A stretch of DNA of 64,000 bases from VRUE01 sp033856195. GTDB taxonomy: Bacteria; Actinomycetota; Thermoleophilia; Solirubrobacterales; 70-9. Of the stretch, positions 1 to 8,065 are shown one piece after another (within the stretch, counting starts at the first letter, position 1; each line of letters begins with the position of its first letter). The translations under genes and the position numbers were made by a program. The notes under the pieces were generated by a model, which made no database searches, had not been told where the DNA came from, and worked only from the letters and a program-made list of their open reading frames with translations. The stretch lies in assembly GCA_033856195.1 (NCBI GenBank), contig JAWVFL010000029.1:95548-159547 (forward strand), given 5' to 3'.

Positions 1-438
1 ACCGGCACCTCCGAGGGCCTCTCCGACGCCTGGTTTGTCGGCTACACACCGCTCTACTCGACCGCGGTCTGGGTGGGCCATCCGCAGTCGCGTGAAGAAA
101 CCGGCTTCGGAGGCCCGACGGCGGGGCCGATCTGGCGCTCCTTCATGGAATCCGCCGTAGCCGGCGATTGCCCAGAATTCCCCGAACCCTCGACGCTGCC
201 CGAACTCTCCGGCCTCGACAGCGAACACACTTCCGGCTCTTCGGGCTCATCCTCAAACGAATACGAATACAACGAATACGAAGAAGAAGCGACCGAAAAG
301 CCGTCGAAGCAGGGCAAGGGCGAAGGCGGCGCGTCCGAATCCGAACCAGAAGGCGAACCCGCTCCGGAAGCGGCGCCTGAACCCGCTCCAGAAGCTGCGC
401 CGCCCGCAGTTGGCGGAGGCATATCAAGTCCTCACTGA
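1..438 (+). CDS. Penicillin-binding protein, C-terminal fragment (5' end outside window)
   Basis: The frame is open from base 1 and ends at TGA 436-438. The visible start (TGTSEGLSDAWFVGYTP, then VWVGHP) is the typical end of a class A PBP transpeptidase domain, where a conserved KTGT box precedes an xDAWFxGYTP segment; here only the TGT remains at the window edge. These enzymes polymerise and cross-link peptidoglycan outside the membrane. After about residue 60 the chain becomes a low-complexity acidic, Ser/Glu/Pro-rich tail ending in Pro-Ala repeats, as in many actinobacterial PBPs. It is followed 27 bases later by the next gene on the same strand. Confidence 0.8.
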   Translation, partial: TGTSEGLSDAWFVGYTPLYSTAVWVGHPQSREETGFGGPTAGPIWRSFMESAVAGDCPEFPEPSTLPELSGLDSEHTSGSSGSSSNEYEYNEYEEEATEKPSKQGKGEGGASESEPEGEPAPEAAPEPAPEAAPPAVGGGISSPH

Positions 439-465
439 GCGGCGGCGCCTAACTAACCTGACGCC

Positions 466-1014
466 ATGCTCCGGCGCCGATTTCCGCTTGGCCTGAGCGG
501 CGAGCCGCCTCCCGCCTGGCAAGGGCTGCTGGCGACGCTCATCGCGGTCACCGCCGGAACACTCCTCGTCTACCCACTCAAGTCGGTGGCGCCGGTGGTT
601 TCCCTGGGCGTCGTCTACTTGCCGGCGATCCTCTTGATCTCGATCATCTGGGGGTTGCGGCTCGGTTTGCTCGCCGCAATCGCCAGCGCGGTGGCCTTCA
701 ACTTCTTCCAGCTGCCGCCGCTGCACCGTTTCGAGATCGCCAACGGGGAGAACTGGGTGGCCCTGCTGGTCTTCGCGATCGTCGCTGCGATCAGCAGCAC
801 GGTCGCCGGGCGGGCGCGGGCGCTCGAGGCCGAGCGCCGCCGAGCGCTGAAGGTGATCCTCCGCGACGCCGGCTACGAGCCAGTCGCCGCCGCCAGCGGG
901 GAGGAGGCGCTCGACCAGGCCGCGGTGAAGCCGCCGGCCGCGGCGATCCTGCGCCGCGAGATCGAACCGGCCGATCCGCACCGACCCGGGGTCGGCTACC
1001 GGATCTCCGTCTAG
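466..1014 (+). CDS. DUF4118 membrane protein fused to KdpE fragments (decayed kdpDE)
   Basis: 182 residues. Residues about 20-118 form a KdpD-type DUF4118 sensor membrane domain, with hydrophobic helices and the characteristic NFFQLPP segment followed by an Arg/Glu-rich exit helix. Residues about 126-161 (VILRDAGYEPVAAASGEEAL) instead match the start of an OmpR/KdpE receiver domain, and residues 162-180 (LRREIEPADPHRPGVGYR) match the very end of a KdpE winged helix. The histidine kinase core, the receiver phosphorylation site and most of the DNA-binding domain are absent. It looks like the in-frame product of two deletions across a former kdpD-kdpE pair for potassium sensing. No kdpFABC genes are visible. 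It probably cannot signal; the membrane domain might still be made. Confidence 0.7.
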   Translation: MLRRRFPLGLSGEPPPAWQGLLATLIAVTAGTLLVYPLKSVAPVVSLGVVYLPAILLISIIWGLRLGLLAAIASAVAFNFFQLPPLHRFEIANGENWVALLVFAIVAAISSTVAGRARALEAERRRALKVILRDAGYEPVAAASGEEALDQAAVKPPAAAILRREIEPADPHRPGVGYRISV

Positions 1015-1035
1015 GCAGCGGGGGATACTGCCCCG

Positions 1036-1998
1036 ATGATCGTCGACTGCGCCGTCTACGAGCATGGCCGGCGTCGCGCCGGCGATCTGACCCTGGAGCA
1101 GGCAAAGGCGGCTGCCGGTCGGGAGGACGCCTTCGTCTGGCTCGGTGTCTTCGAGCCGACCGGGTCGGAGTTCGAGCAGATCGCCGCCGAGTTCGGCCTT
1201 CACGAGCTGGCTGTCGAGGACGCCGTCAAGGCCCGCCAGCGGCCCAAGGTCGAGCTGTACGACGACACCCTGCTGATCGTCGTCAAGACCGTCACCCATC
1301 CCGATGGGGGCATCGAGGTGGGCGAGCTGCTCGTCTTCGTCAACCGTGACTTCATCATCACTGTCCGCCATGGCGACGGTGCGCTCACCAGCGTCAGGGA
1401 GCGGGTCGAGCAGCGCCCCGACTTGCTCGCGCACGGCACCGGCGTCGTCCTCTACGCCATTCTCGACCACGTGGTCGACGGCTACGGTGACGTCGCCCAG
1501 ACGATCGACGGCGAGATCCAGACGGTCGAGCGCGAGGTCTTCTCCGTCGAGAGGACCAACCCGGCTGAGCAGATCTACAAGCTCGAGCGCGAGGTGCTCG
1601 ACCTCTACCGAGCCGTCGCGCCGCTCTCCGAAGCCGTCGACGAGATCGCCGAAGGTCGCTTCGAGGCGGTGCCGGATGAGCTCGACGACTACATCCGTGA
1701 CGTCCACGACCACCTGCAGCGCATCGCCGGCCGCATCGCCGGCTTCCGCGAGCTGCTCAGCAGCGCCCTGCAGGCGAACCTGACCCAGGTCTCGGTCCGC
1801 CAGAACGAAGACACGCGCAAGATCTCCGCCTGGGTGGCGATCGTCGCCGTGCCGACGATGGTTGCCGGCATCTACGGCATGAACTTCGACAATATGCCGG
1901 AGCTGCACTGGCGCTACGGCTACTACGCCGTGCTCGTCCTCATCGCCTCGATCTGCGCGACCCTCTACTGGCGCTTCCGCCGCTCCGGCTGGCTCTAG
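1036..1998 (+). CDS. corA: CorA-family divalent cation transporter
   Basis: 320 residues, normal for CorA, which forms a pentameric Mg2+/Co2+ channel in the plasma membrane. The N-terminal two-thirds is the acidic, helical cytoplasmic funnel. The C-terminus has two membrane helices with the signature YGMNF at about residues 285-289 in the loop after TM1, then NMPEL and a basic C-terminal end. The GMN selectivity motif is intact. The ATG lies 22 bases after the preceding stop; no strong ribosome binding site is seen. It is probably a stand-alone housekeeping transporter. Confidence 0.92.
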   Translation: MIVDCAVYEHGRRRAGDLTLEQAKAAAGREDAFVWLGVFEPTGSEFEQIAAEFGLHELAVEDAVKARQRPKVELYDDTLLIVVKTVTHPDGGIEVGELLVFVNRDFIITVRHGDGALTSVRERVEQRPDLLAHGTGVVLYAILDHVVDGYGDVAQTIDGEIQTVEREVFSVERTNPAEQIYKLEREVLDLYRAVAPLSEAVDEIAEGRFEAVPDELDDYIRDVHDHLQRIAGRIAGFRELLSSALQANLTQVSVRQNEDTRKISAWVAIVAVPTMVAGIYGMNFDNMPELHWRYGYYAVLVLIASICATLYWRFRRSGWL

Positions 1999-2102
1999 GG
2001 CCGATCTTCACGGGATCTTTATCGGCGGGGCCGATTGCACACACACCCGGCATTTACGACTTTGCCGATCGACATTGTGCTACCCTGCCGGGCTCTTTAA
2101 AG

Positions 2103-2153
2103 ACTAAGTCAGTCAAAAAACTAAATCAGTCAAGAAAGAAAGGATTCCTTTCT
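2103..2153 (+). promoter_or_regulatory. Leader of the sulfate operon: 17-bp tandem repeat and self-complementary RBS
   Basis: Two adjacent 17-base units (2103-2119 and 2120-2136), reading ACTAAGTCAGTCAAAAA and ACTAAATCAGTCAAGAA, match at 15 of 17 positions. They are followed directly by a 17-base near-perfect palindrome (2137-2153, AGAAAGGA-T-TCCTTTCT) that contains the Shine-Dalgarno AAAGGA and abuts the ATG at 2154. The AT-rich tandem units look like operator half-sites or an UP-like element. No regulator can be assigned from sequence. Confidence 0.5.
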
Positions 2154-3200
2154 ATGCGGAACGCTCGCAAGGTAACCCGGCGGCGCAGCGTCAACGCGGC
2201 CCTCCTGTCCGCGCTGTTTGCGCTGGCAGCTGTGATTGCCGGATGTGGAAGCAGCAGCAACGACAGCTCCTCGTCTTCCTCGGGAGGCGGCAAGCTCGAC
2301 GTGGTTGGCTACTCCACCCCCGAATCCGTCTACCAGGAAGACCTGGAGCCGGCGTTCGAGAAGACTTCCGCGGGCAGCGGCGTCAGCTTCAGCAACTCCT
2401 TCGGCGCCTCCGGCGACCAGAGCCGCGCGGTGGTTGCGGGCCAGCCCGCCTCCGTCGTCCACTTCGCCCAGGCCGGTGACATGGAACGGCTGGTCGAAGA
2501 AGGCGGGATCGTCGCCAAAGACTGGGAAAAGCAGCCCTACGGCAGCATCGCTCAGGACTCGGTCGTCGTGATCAGCGTCCGCAAGGGCAACCCGGAGGGA
2601 ATCCAAACTCTCGACGACGTGCTGAGCAAGGAAGTCGACGTCGTCACCCCCAACCCGTTCAGCTCCGGCGCGGCTCGCTGGAACATTATGGCCGTCTACG
2701 GGACCCTGATCAACGAGGGCAAGTCGCCCGATCAGGCGCTCGAAGGCGTCAAGACCCTGCTTGAAAAGACCACCGCGCAGCCGGGCAGCGCCCGCGACGC
2801 GCTGGCGGCCTTCACCCAGGGCGAGGGCGACGTCCTGCTCGGCTACGAGAACGAGGCGATCAAGGCCGAAGAGGAAGGCGAAGACATCGAATACGTCGTG
2901 CCGCCCTCGACGATCCTGATCGAAACCCCGATCGCGGTCACCAAAGACGCCTCAGAGCCCGCGGCCGAAGATTTCCTCAAGTTCATCTGGTCCGACGAAG
3001 GCCAGGAAATCTGGGCCGAAAACGGCTACCGCCCCGTCAACCCGAAGCTCGTCGACGAGAAGCAGTTCCCGACGCCAAAGAAACTGTTCAAGATCAGCCA
3101 GTTCGGCGGCTGGGGCAAGGTCAACGAAGAATTCTTCGATGACGAAACTGGCTCGGTCGCGAAGATCGAGACCGAACTCGGGGTCTCGACCTCAGGCTGA
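2154..3200 (+). CDS. Sulfate/thiosulfate ABC transporter, substrate-binding lipoprotein
   Basis: 348 residues. An Arg-rich n-region and hydrophobic stretch lead to a lipobox ending in Cys31 (VIAGC), then a Ser/Gly-rich linker, so the protein is anchored outside the membrane. The mature part matches the Sbp/CysP family: FxxSFGASGDQSRAVxxGQPA near residues 80-100 and NPFSSGAARWN around residues 170-180, the regions that bind the oxyanion. It delivers sulfate or thiosulfate to the CysTW permease. It is first in a four-gene operon and its TGA overlaps the ATG of cysT by one base. The start is fixed by AAAGGA nine bases upstream. Confidence 0.9.
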   Translation: MRNARKVTRRRSVNAALLSALFALAAVIAGCGSSSNDSSSSSSGGGKLDVVGYSTPESVYQEDLEPAFEKTSAGSGVSFSNSFGASGDQSRAVVAGQPASVVHFAQAGDMERLVEEGGIVAKDWEKQPYGSIAQDSVVVISVRKGNPEGIQTLDDVLSKEVDVVTPNPFSSGAARWNIMAVYGTLINEGKSPDQALEGVKTLLEKTTAQPGSARDALAAFTQGEGDVLLGYENEAIKAEEEGEDIEYVVPPSTILIETPIAVTKDASEPAAEDFLKFIWSDEGQEIWAENGYRPVNPKLVDEKQFPTPKKLFKISQFGGWGKVNEEFFDDETGSVAKIETELGVSTSG

Positions 3201-4120
3201 TGTCCGCGCACCCGGCAAGCGCACCCTCAGCACCTGTAGCACCCCGGGCGGGCATCCGCCTGCCCGGGGCCAACGCCGGTCTCGGCCGGGGCTTTGTCGT
3301 GCTCTACCTGAGCCTGATCGTGATGCTGCCGTTGGCCGCTCTGATCAGCCAGTCCTTTGAAAACGGGCTGAGCACCTTCTGGGACCAGGTCACCTCGCCG
3401 CTGGCCGTCTCCTCGCTCGAACTGACCGTGATCGCCTCGCTGATCGTGGTCGCGATCAACGCGATCTTCGGCACGATCATCGCCTGGATCCTGGTCCGAG
3501 ACGACTTCCCCGGCAAGGCTGCCGTCAACGCGGTGATCGACCTTCCCTTTGCGCTGCCGACGATCGTCGCCAGCCTCACCCTGCTGGCCATTTACGGGAG
3601 CGACAGCCCGTTTGGCGTCAACATCGCCTTCACCAGAACGGCAGTTGTCGTCGCCCTGCTCTTCGTCACCTTGCCCTTTGTGGTCCGTGCGGTGCAGCCG
3701 CTGCTGATCGAGATGGACCGCGAGATGGAGGAGGCAGCAGCCTCTCTCGGCGCCAGCGGCTTTACCGTCTTTCGCCGCATCATCTTCCCCAACCTGTTGC
3801 CCGGTCTGGCCGCCGGGGTGGCACTTGCCTTCGCCCGCGCCCTGGGCGAGTTCGGCTCGGTGCTGATCTTCGCCGGCGGCCTGCCCGAAACCCAGGTCTC
3901 CTCGGTCTTCATCCGCCAGCAGATCGAGTCCGGCAACGAAGTCGGAGCGGCCGCCGTCTCCGTCGTGCTTCTGGTCGCCTCGCTGCTGCTTCTCGCCGCT
4001 GTCTCGCTGATCCAGCGCTGGGGCAGCCGCCACGAACGCAGTAGCGGCGGTGGCCTCACCGTGATGCCGATCAGCGGCGAGGACTTCACCACGGAGGGGG
4101 ATGACGATGAGCATCGGTAG
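3200..4120 (+). CDS. cysT: Sulfate ABC transporter permease CysT
   Basis: 306 residues with about six hydrophobic segments. The inner-membrane component motif EEAAASLGASGFTVFRRIIFP (shown by EEAAASLGA and the following FPNLLPG, residues about 175-200) couples to the ATPase CysA. The typical LGEFGSVLIFAGG motif follows the EAA loop. The start overlaps the stop of the binding-protein gene by one base, and the 3' end overlaps cysW by 20 bases, so translation is coupled. It is one half of the heterodimeric permease. A C-terminal hydrophilic tail of about 30 residues (Ser/Gly then acidic) is longer than usual. Confidence 0.9.
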   Translation: MSAHPASAPSAPVAPRAGIRLPGANAGLGRGFVVLYLSLIVMLPLAALISQSFENGLSTFWDQVTSPLAVSSLELTVIASLIVVAINAIFGTIIAWILVRDDFPGKAAVNAVIDLPFALPTIVASLTLLAIYGSDSPFGVNIAFTRTAVVVALLFVTLPFVVRAVQPLLIEMDREMEEAAASLGASGFTVFRRIIFPNLLPGLAAGVALAFARALGEFGSVLIFAGGLPETQVSSVFIRQQIESGNEVGAAAVSVVLLVASLLLLAAVSLIQRWGSRHERSSGGGLTVMPISGEDFTTEGDDDEHR

Positions 4121-4916
4121 CGCGCGCGGGAGCCGCTGGGGACTGCGCACGCTGGGGCTCGGCTACCTGACCCTGCTCCTGCTCGCGCCCCTGGTGATGA
4201 TCTTCTTCAAGGCCTTTGAAGACGGCCTGGGCCCGCCGCTCGACGCGATCACCTCGCCCGACGGACTCCATGCCCTGAAGCTGACCCTGCTGATGGTCGC
4301 GATCTCGGTGCCGCTCAACACCGTCTTCGGCGTCGGCTGTGCATTGCTGCTGGTCCGCCACAAATGGAAGGGCAACACGGTGATCGACGCGATCATCAAC
4401 CTGCCTTTCGCGATTTCCCCGGTCGTGATCGGGCTATCCCTCTTCCTGCTCTACGGCACCGACGGTTGGTTCGGACCGGCGCTTGCCGAAGCCGGGATCA
4501 AGATCCTCTTCTCGGTGCCGGGAATGGTCCTGGCGAGCATCTTCGTCTCGCTGCCCTTCGTGGTTCGAGAGACCGTGCCGGTGCTGCAGGAGATCGGCAC
4601 CGAGCAGGAGCAGGCGGCCTCGACCCTGGGCGCCAATGCCTGGCAGACCTTCTGGCGCGTCACCCTGCCCGCGATTCGCTGGGGGGTCGCCTACGGCGTC
4701 GTGCTCACCACGGCGCGGGTCCTCGGCGAGTTCGGCGCGGTGACGATCGTCTCCGGCTCGATCACCGGGCAGACCCAGACCCTGCCCCTCTTCGTCGAGA
4801 AGCAGTTCCAGAACTTCAACCTCCCCGGAGCCTACGGCGCCTCGATTCTGCTCGCGGTGCTTGCGCTCACAACCCTGCTCGCAATGAACGTCCTAAAGAG
4901 AAAGGAGGACGCCTGA
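4101..4916 (+). CDS. cysW: Sulfate ABC transporter permease CysW
   Basis: 271 residues with six predicted membrane segments. The coupling loop reads QEQAASTLGANAWQTFWRVTLP (residues about 170-190; key EQAASTLGA) and is followed by LGEFGAVTIVSG, both typical of CysW. The ATG at 4101 is preceded by GGAGGGGG; a second in-frame ATG at 4107 is possible. It pairs with CysT to form the membrane channel. Its TGA shares a base with the cysA start (TGATG). Confidence 0.9.
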   Translation: MTMSIGSARGSRWGLRTLGLGYLTLLLLAPLVMIFFKAFEDGLGPPLDAITSPDGLHALKLTLLMVAISVPLNTVFGVGCALLLVRHKWKGNTVIDAIINLPFAISPVVIGLSLFLLYGTDGWFGPALAEAGIKILFSVPGMVLASIFVSLPFVVRETVPVLQEIGTEQEQAASTLGANAWQTFWRVTLPAIRWGVAYGVVLTTARVLGEFGAVTIVSGSITGQTQTLPLFVEKQFQNFNLPGAYGASILLAVLALTTLLAMNVLKRKEDA

Positions 4917-5953
4917 TGGGAATCACAGTCGAGGGAGCAAGTAAGCGCTTCGGTGACTTTCAGGCCCTCAACGACGTATCGATAGAGGTTCCGAACGGCT
5001 CGCTGACCGCACTGCTGGGCCCCAGCGGCAGCGGCAAGTCGACGCTGCTGCGGGCAATCGCCGGGCTGGAGACGCTCGACGGCGGCCGCGTCGTGATCGA
5101 CGACGAAGACGTCTCGAAGAAGCCCACCCAGAAGCGCGAAGTCGGCTTCGTCTTCCAGCATTACGCCGCCTTCAAGCACATGACGGTCTTCGAGAACGTC
5201 GCCTTCGGGCTGAAGATCCGCAAGTGGGACAAGACGAAGATCTCCGCCCGCGTCCACGAGCTGCTGCGGTTGGTCCAGCTCGATGGGCTCGCAGATCGCT
5301 ACCCCTCGCAGCTCTCAGGCGGCCAGCGCCAGCGCATGGCCCTAGCGCGGGCGCTCGCGGTCGAGCCGCAGGTGCTGCTGCTCGACGAGCCCTTCGGCGC
5401 CCTCGACGCCAAGGTACGCAAGGACCTGCGCACCTGGCTGCGGCGCCTCCACGACGAGATGCACGTGACGACGATCTTCGTCACCCACGACCAGGAGGAG
5501 GCGATGGACGTCGCCGGCCAGCTGGTCGTGATGAACGACGGCAGGGTGGAACAGTCCGGCAGTGCCGACGATCTCTACGACCACCCGGCCAACGAGTTCG
5601 TGATGAGCTTCGTCGGTGAGGTCAACCGGCTCGGCGAGGACTTCGTGCGGCCACACGACATGTCCGTCGTGCTCGACCGCGAGGACGGCGCCGAGGAGGC
5701 GATGGTGCAGCGCATCGTCGCCCTTGGCTTTGAGATCCGGGTCGAGTTCGTGCTCGGCGACGGTACTGAGGTCTGGGCCCAGCTGACCCGCTCCGAGCTG
5801 CAGAAGCTGGAGCTGCGCCAGGGCCAGATCGTCTACCTGCGCCCGGGTCAGACCAAGAGCTTCAGCGGTGACTCACCGCCCGATGGTGGCGGGGCCTCGA
5901 CTCCCCGCGACCCAGACGGCGGTGACGACGCAGAGGTATCTGCAGCCGCTTGA
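4916..5953 (+). CDS. cysA: Sulfate/thiosulfate import ATPase CysA
   Basis: 345 residues counted from the ATG at 4916, which overlaps the cysW stop and has AAAGGAGG upstream. Walker A is GPSGSGKST (about residues 37-45), the signature is LSGGQRQR, Walker B is VLLLDEP, and the switch His is in FVTHDQEEA. The Q-loop HYAAFKHMTVF and the C-terminal VGEVNRLGEDFVRPHD region identify the sulfate branch of importer ATPases. It hydrolyses ATP at the cytoplasmic face of CysTW. It ends in a disordered Gly/Asp/Pro tail. Last gene of the operon. Confidence 0.92.
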   Translation: MGITVEGASKRFGDFQALNDVSIEVPNGSLTALLGPSGSGKSTLLRAIAGLETLDGGRVVIDDEDVSKKPTQKREVGFVFQHYAAFKHMTVFENVAFGLKIRKWDKTKISARVHELLRLVQLDGLADRYPSQLSGGQRQRMALARALAVEPQVLLLDEPFGALDAKVRKDLRTWLRRLHDEMHVTTIFVTHDQEEAMDVAGQLVVMNDGRVEQSGSADDLYDHPANEFVMSFVGEVNRLGEDFVRPHDMSVVLDREDGAEEAMVQRIVALGFEIRVEFVLGDGTEVWAQLTRSELQKLELRQGQIVYLRPGQTKSFSGDSPPDGGGASTPRDPDGGDDAEVSAAA

Positions 5954-5961
5954 AGAGGCGA

Positions 5962-6000
5962 CGGGGCGGGGTGCGCTTTGCCGGGTGGCGCCCCGCCCCG
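5962..6000. terminator. GC-rich hairpin between convergent genes
   Basis: CGGGGCGGGG at 5962-5971 pairs with CCCCGCCCCG at 5991-6000. The stem extends inward with a bulged T (GTGCGC against GGCGC). It lies between the cysA stop and the end of the convergent phosphatase gene and could stop transcription from both sides. No long T tract is present. Confidence 0.55.
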
Positions 6001-6016
6001 ACTCGTCATCTCTTCG

Positions 6017-7660
6017 TCAAGCCAGTCGGCGCTCGAACGTCTTCTCGAGCGCCTGCTCATCTTCCTCGCCAGCGACGGTCTTGTCGAGCCGCGCGGTCGC
6101 GGTGCGACCGTCGAGATGGAGCGTCCCAACCTGGTTGTCGAAGTGGGGACCCTCGAGCAGGCGCCAGCGGATGCCGGGATCGGGAGCGCCCGAGAGCTGT
6201 GCCAGGCCACGGCTGAGCAGCTCGAACGGGCGCGAGAAGCCGGCCCGCACGACCCTGCGCTCGCGCGAGTCGAGCGGGTTGCGGTACGGCGAGCAGACTG
6301 CTTGGTAGACGGCGCTCTGCATCCCGGCGTCGCGCTTGAAGGCGATGTCGCAGAGATAGGCGTGGTGGACGTCGCCGGAGAGCAGCACGATCGAGGCCGG
6401 GGGCTTGCCACGGCGACCGGCGCCGACCTCTTCGAGTAGCTCCCGCAATCGCTGGAAGGAGAACTGGAAGGCGGCCCAGTGGTCGAAGTCGACGGCGCGG
6501 CGCAGCCGCTCGCTGCCGCGCGCCACCGGTTCGCCCCAAGCGCCGTCGCAGAGCCGCTCGTTCCAGGCCTCGAGGTGGTGGAAGCCGGGGGAGAGGAGGT
6601 AGGGGACCGTCGTGGCGAGGAGGAGATGGTCGAAGTCGCCGCTGGCGTGGTTGACGATCCAGTCCCAGACTTTGTCGTCGAACATCGAGCGGCGCTCCTC
6701 GGTGAGCACCCGGGCGGCACGTGAGTCCATGAAGATCGCCCGCACTCCGTCGATGTCGCGGCAGAAGCTCCACCGGGTGCCGGCCGCGGTCGTGTCGATT
6801 TCCTTAGCCCAGCCGCGCAGGATCGCGGTTGCGTCCGGGTTGCCCCGCACCTGCGCGTAGACCTCGTTGTCGTCGAGCTCGCGCGGTGAGAGGTTGCCGA
6901 GGTGCTGGTAGATCCAGTAGGTGGCGATCCCGTCGACGGCACGCTCGTGCCACCACGGCTTGCGGTCCATCTCCTCGTACCAGGAGCGTGAGATGTTCCA
7001 GTCGTCGCTCATGTCGTGGTCGTCCCAGGCCATCGAGGTGGAGACCGTGGAGAGCAGCCAGCGGATCATCGGGTCGCTCCAGCTCTCTTCGTAGAGCCAG
7101 CTGTACTCCTCGAAGTCGACCACCTCTTCGCCGGGGGGCTCGGAGACGTCGCGGCGGGCGCGGATCCGCTCTCGCGTCCGTGGCGAGGCCTCGTCGACGT
7201 AGACCTGGTCGCCGAGCAGGAAGAGCAGCTCCGGCCACTCGTCACGGTCGTCGCGCGCCATCTGCGTCGCCAGCACGTGCAGGGCGTCGAGCTCGAAGCC
7301 CTCGGGATCCTGGTCCTTGCTCTCGGTGTACGGCGCCTCGTGCGGCGCCGCGACCCGGCAGGAGCCGAAGCAGATGTCGACCGCCTTGCCGGGCGAGAAG
7401 GTGCGAATCGCGCTGGGGGGGAGGTCGTACCGCGGATCGGGCCAGTGCCGCTCGCCGTTCAGCGCGACCTCGTACTCGTAGAAGCCGCCCGACTCGAGTC
7501 CCTCGACGCGCACCAGCGCGTAGTGCCGGCCGGCGACGCCGAAGGTCTGCTCGCGGCGGCCAAGGACCTCGACCTCGCACGCCTCGTTCGTCTCGACCCA
7601 GATCGTCGCCTCGGTTTCAGAGACGTAGCGGAGCAGCGGGCCGAGGACGAGTCGAGGCAT
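6017..7660 (-). CDS. PhoD-like metallophosphatase
   Basis: 547 residues. An N-terminal beta-sandwich-like region (about residues 1-100) is followed by a PhoD-type metallophosphoesterase domain: FGSCR near residue 100, GDQVYVDEASP near 150 (metal-binding Asp and following ligands), AWDDHDMSDDW near 215, and LLSGDVHHAYL near 425. Members cleave phosphodiesters or monoesters. No signal peptide or Tat motif is visible (MPRLVLGPLLRY), so it may be cytoplasmic, unlike classical secreted PhoD. It diverges from a small gene and sits next to the pst region, so a role in phosphate supply is likely but not shown. Confidence 0.8.
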   Translation of the reverse strand: MPRLVLGPLLRYVSETEATIWVETNEACEVEVLGRREQTFGVAGRHYALVRVEGLESGGFYEYEVALNGERHWPDPRYDLPPSAIRTFSPGKAVDICFGSCRVAAPHEAPYTESKDQDPEGFELDALHVLATQMARDDRDEWPELLFLLGDQVYVDEASPRTRERIRARRDVSEPPGEEVVDFEEYSWLYEESWSDPMIRWLLSTVSTSMAWDDHDMSDDWNISRSWYEEMDRKPWWHERAVDGIATYWIYQHLGNLSPRELDDNEVYAQVRGNPDATAILRGWAKEIDTTAAGTRWSFCRDIDGVRAIFMDSRAARVLTEERRSMFDDKVWDWIVNHASGDFDHLLLATTVPYLLSPGFHHLEAWNERLCDGAWGEPVARGSERLRRAVDFDHWAAFQFSFQRLRELLEEVGAGRRGKPPASIVLLSGDVHHAYLCDIAFKRDAGMQSAVYQAVCSPYRNPLDSRERRVVRAGFSRPFELLSRGLAQLSGAPDPGIRWRLLEGPHFDNQVGTLHLDGRTATARLDKTVAGEEDEQALEKTFERRLA

Positions 7661-7720
7661 TTTGGATCACCTACCCAAACCGGACATCAAGCAACCGGCA
7701 GCGCTTCTTGCTAATCTTGA

Positions 7721-7737
7721 GTTAGATGGTCAATAAA
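7721..7737 (+). promoter_or_regulatory. 17-bp AT-rich motif upstream of small gene
   Basis: GTTAGATGGTCAATAAA lies 19 bases upstream of the GTG at 7757, in the divergent region between the PhoD-like gene and the small gene. A near copy (14 of 17) precedes pstS at 8820-8836. This suggests a shared operator or promoter element; the binding factor is unknown. Confidence 0.4.
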
Positions 7738-7756
7738 CCCAAGAAAGGAGAAGCCG

Positions 7757-7993
7757 GTGAGTGACGCACCTCGGCACACGAAATTCGTCTCGCGGGGCAG
7801 GCTGAACGGCGTGCTCCGCCAGCACCCCGTGGGAGGGGGGCCGGCGGATGCCGCGGCGACCCAGCCCGGACGCGAGCAGCACGCGGTCGACGATCTGGAT
7901 ACGCAGACCTTCGAAGCTCTCTACTACCGGGCCCGCCTGATCCTCGGCGAGCCGCTTCCCCGGCCCGGCCGGTTCCAGCTGCGCGGGCACTGA
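7757..7993 (+). CDS. Small hypothetical protein (78 aa)
   Basis: 78 residues from a GTG with a good ribosome binding site (AAAGGAG seven bases upstream). The protein is hydrophilic, with no membrane segment or Cys, and carries the segment LDTQTFEALYYRARLILGEP near its C-terminus (key FEALYYRARLILGE). I do not recognise it. Support for a real gene comes from the strong RBS, the AT-rich motif upstream and a perfect terminator directly downstream. It lies between a phosphatase and the pst operon, so phosphate control is possible. Confidence 0.6.
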   Translation: MSDAPRHTKFVSRGRLNGVLRQHPVGGGPADAAATQPGREQHAVDDLDTQTFEALYYRARLILGEPLPRPGRFQLRGH

Positions 7994-8013
7994 GGCCTTC
8001 TCCCTGGCCTCGA

Positions 8014-8052
8014 GACCCGACCGCGCCGGAGCGATTCCGGCGCGGTCGGGTC
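8014..8052. terminator. Perfect 17-bp hairpin, bidirectional terminator
   Basis: GACCCGACCGCGCCGGA (8014-8030) is exactly complementary to 8036-8052, with a 5-base loop GCGAT. It lies between the convergent small gene (stop 7993) and the secreted protein gene (stop 8066). Confidence 0.8.
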
Positions 8053-8065
8053 AAGTCGTTGGGTC

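Noticed and set aside
424..1908. Long open frame (about 494 codons) on the minus strand
   Set aside because: It is the antisense shadow of corA and the KdpD remnant, with Asp/Arg/Gly-rich low-complexity translation; GC-rich DNA often gives such frames.
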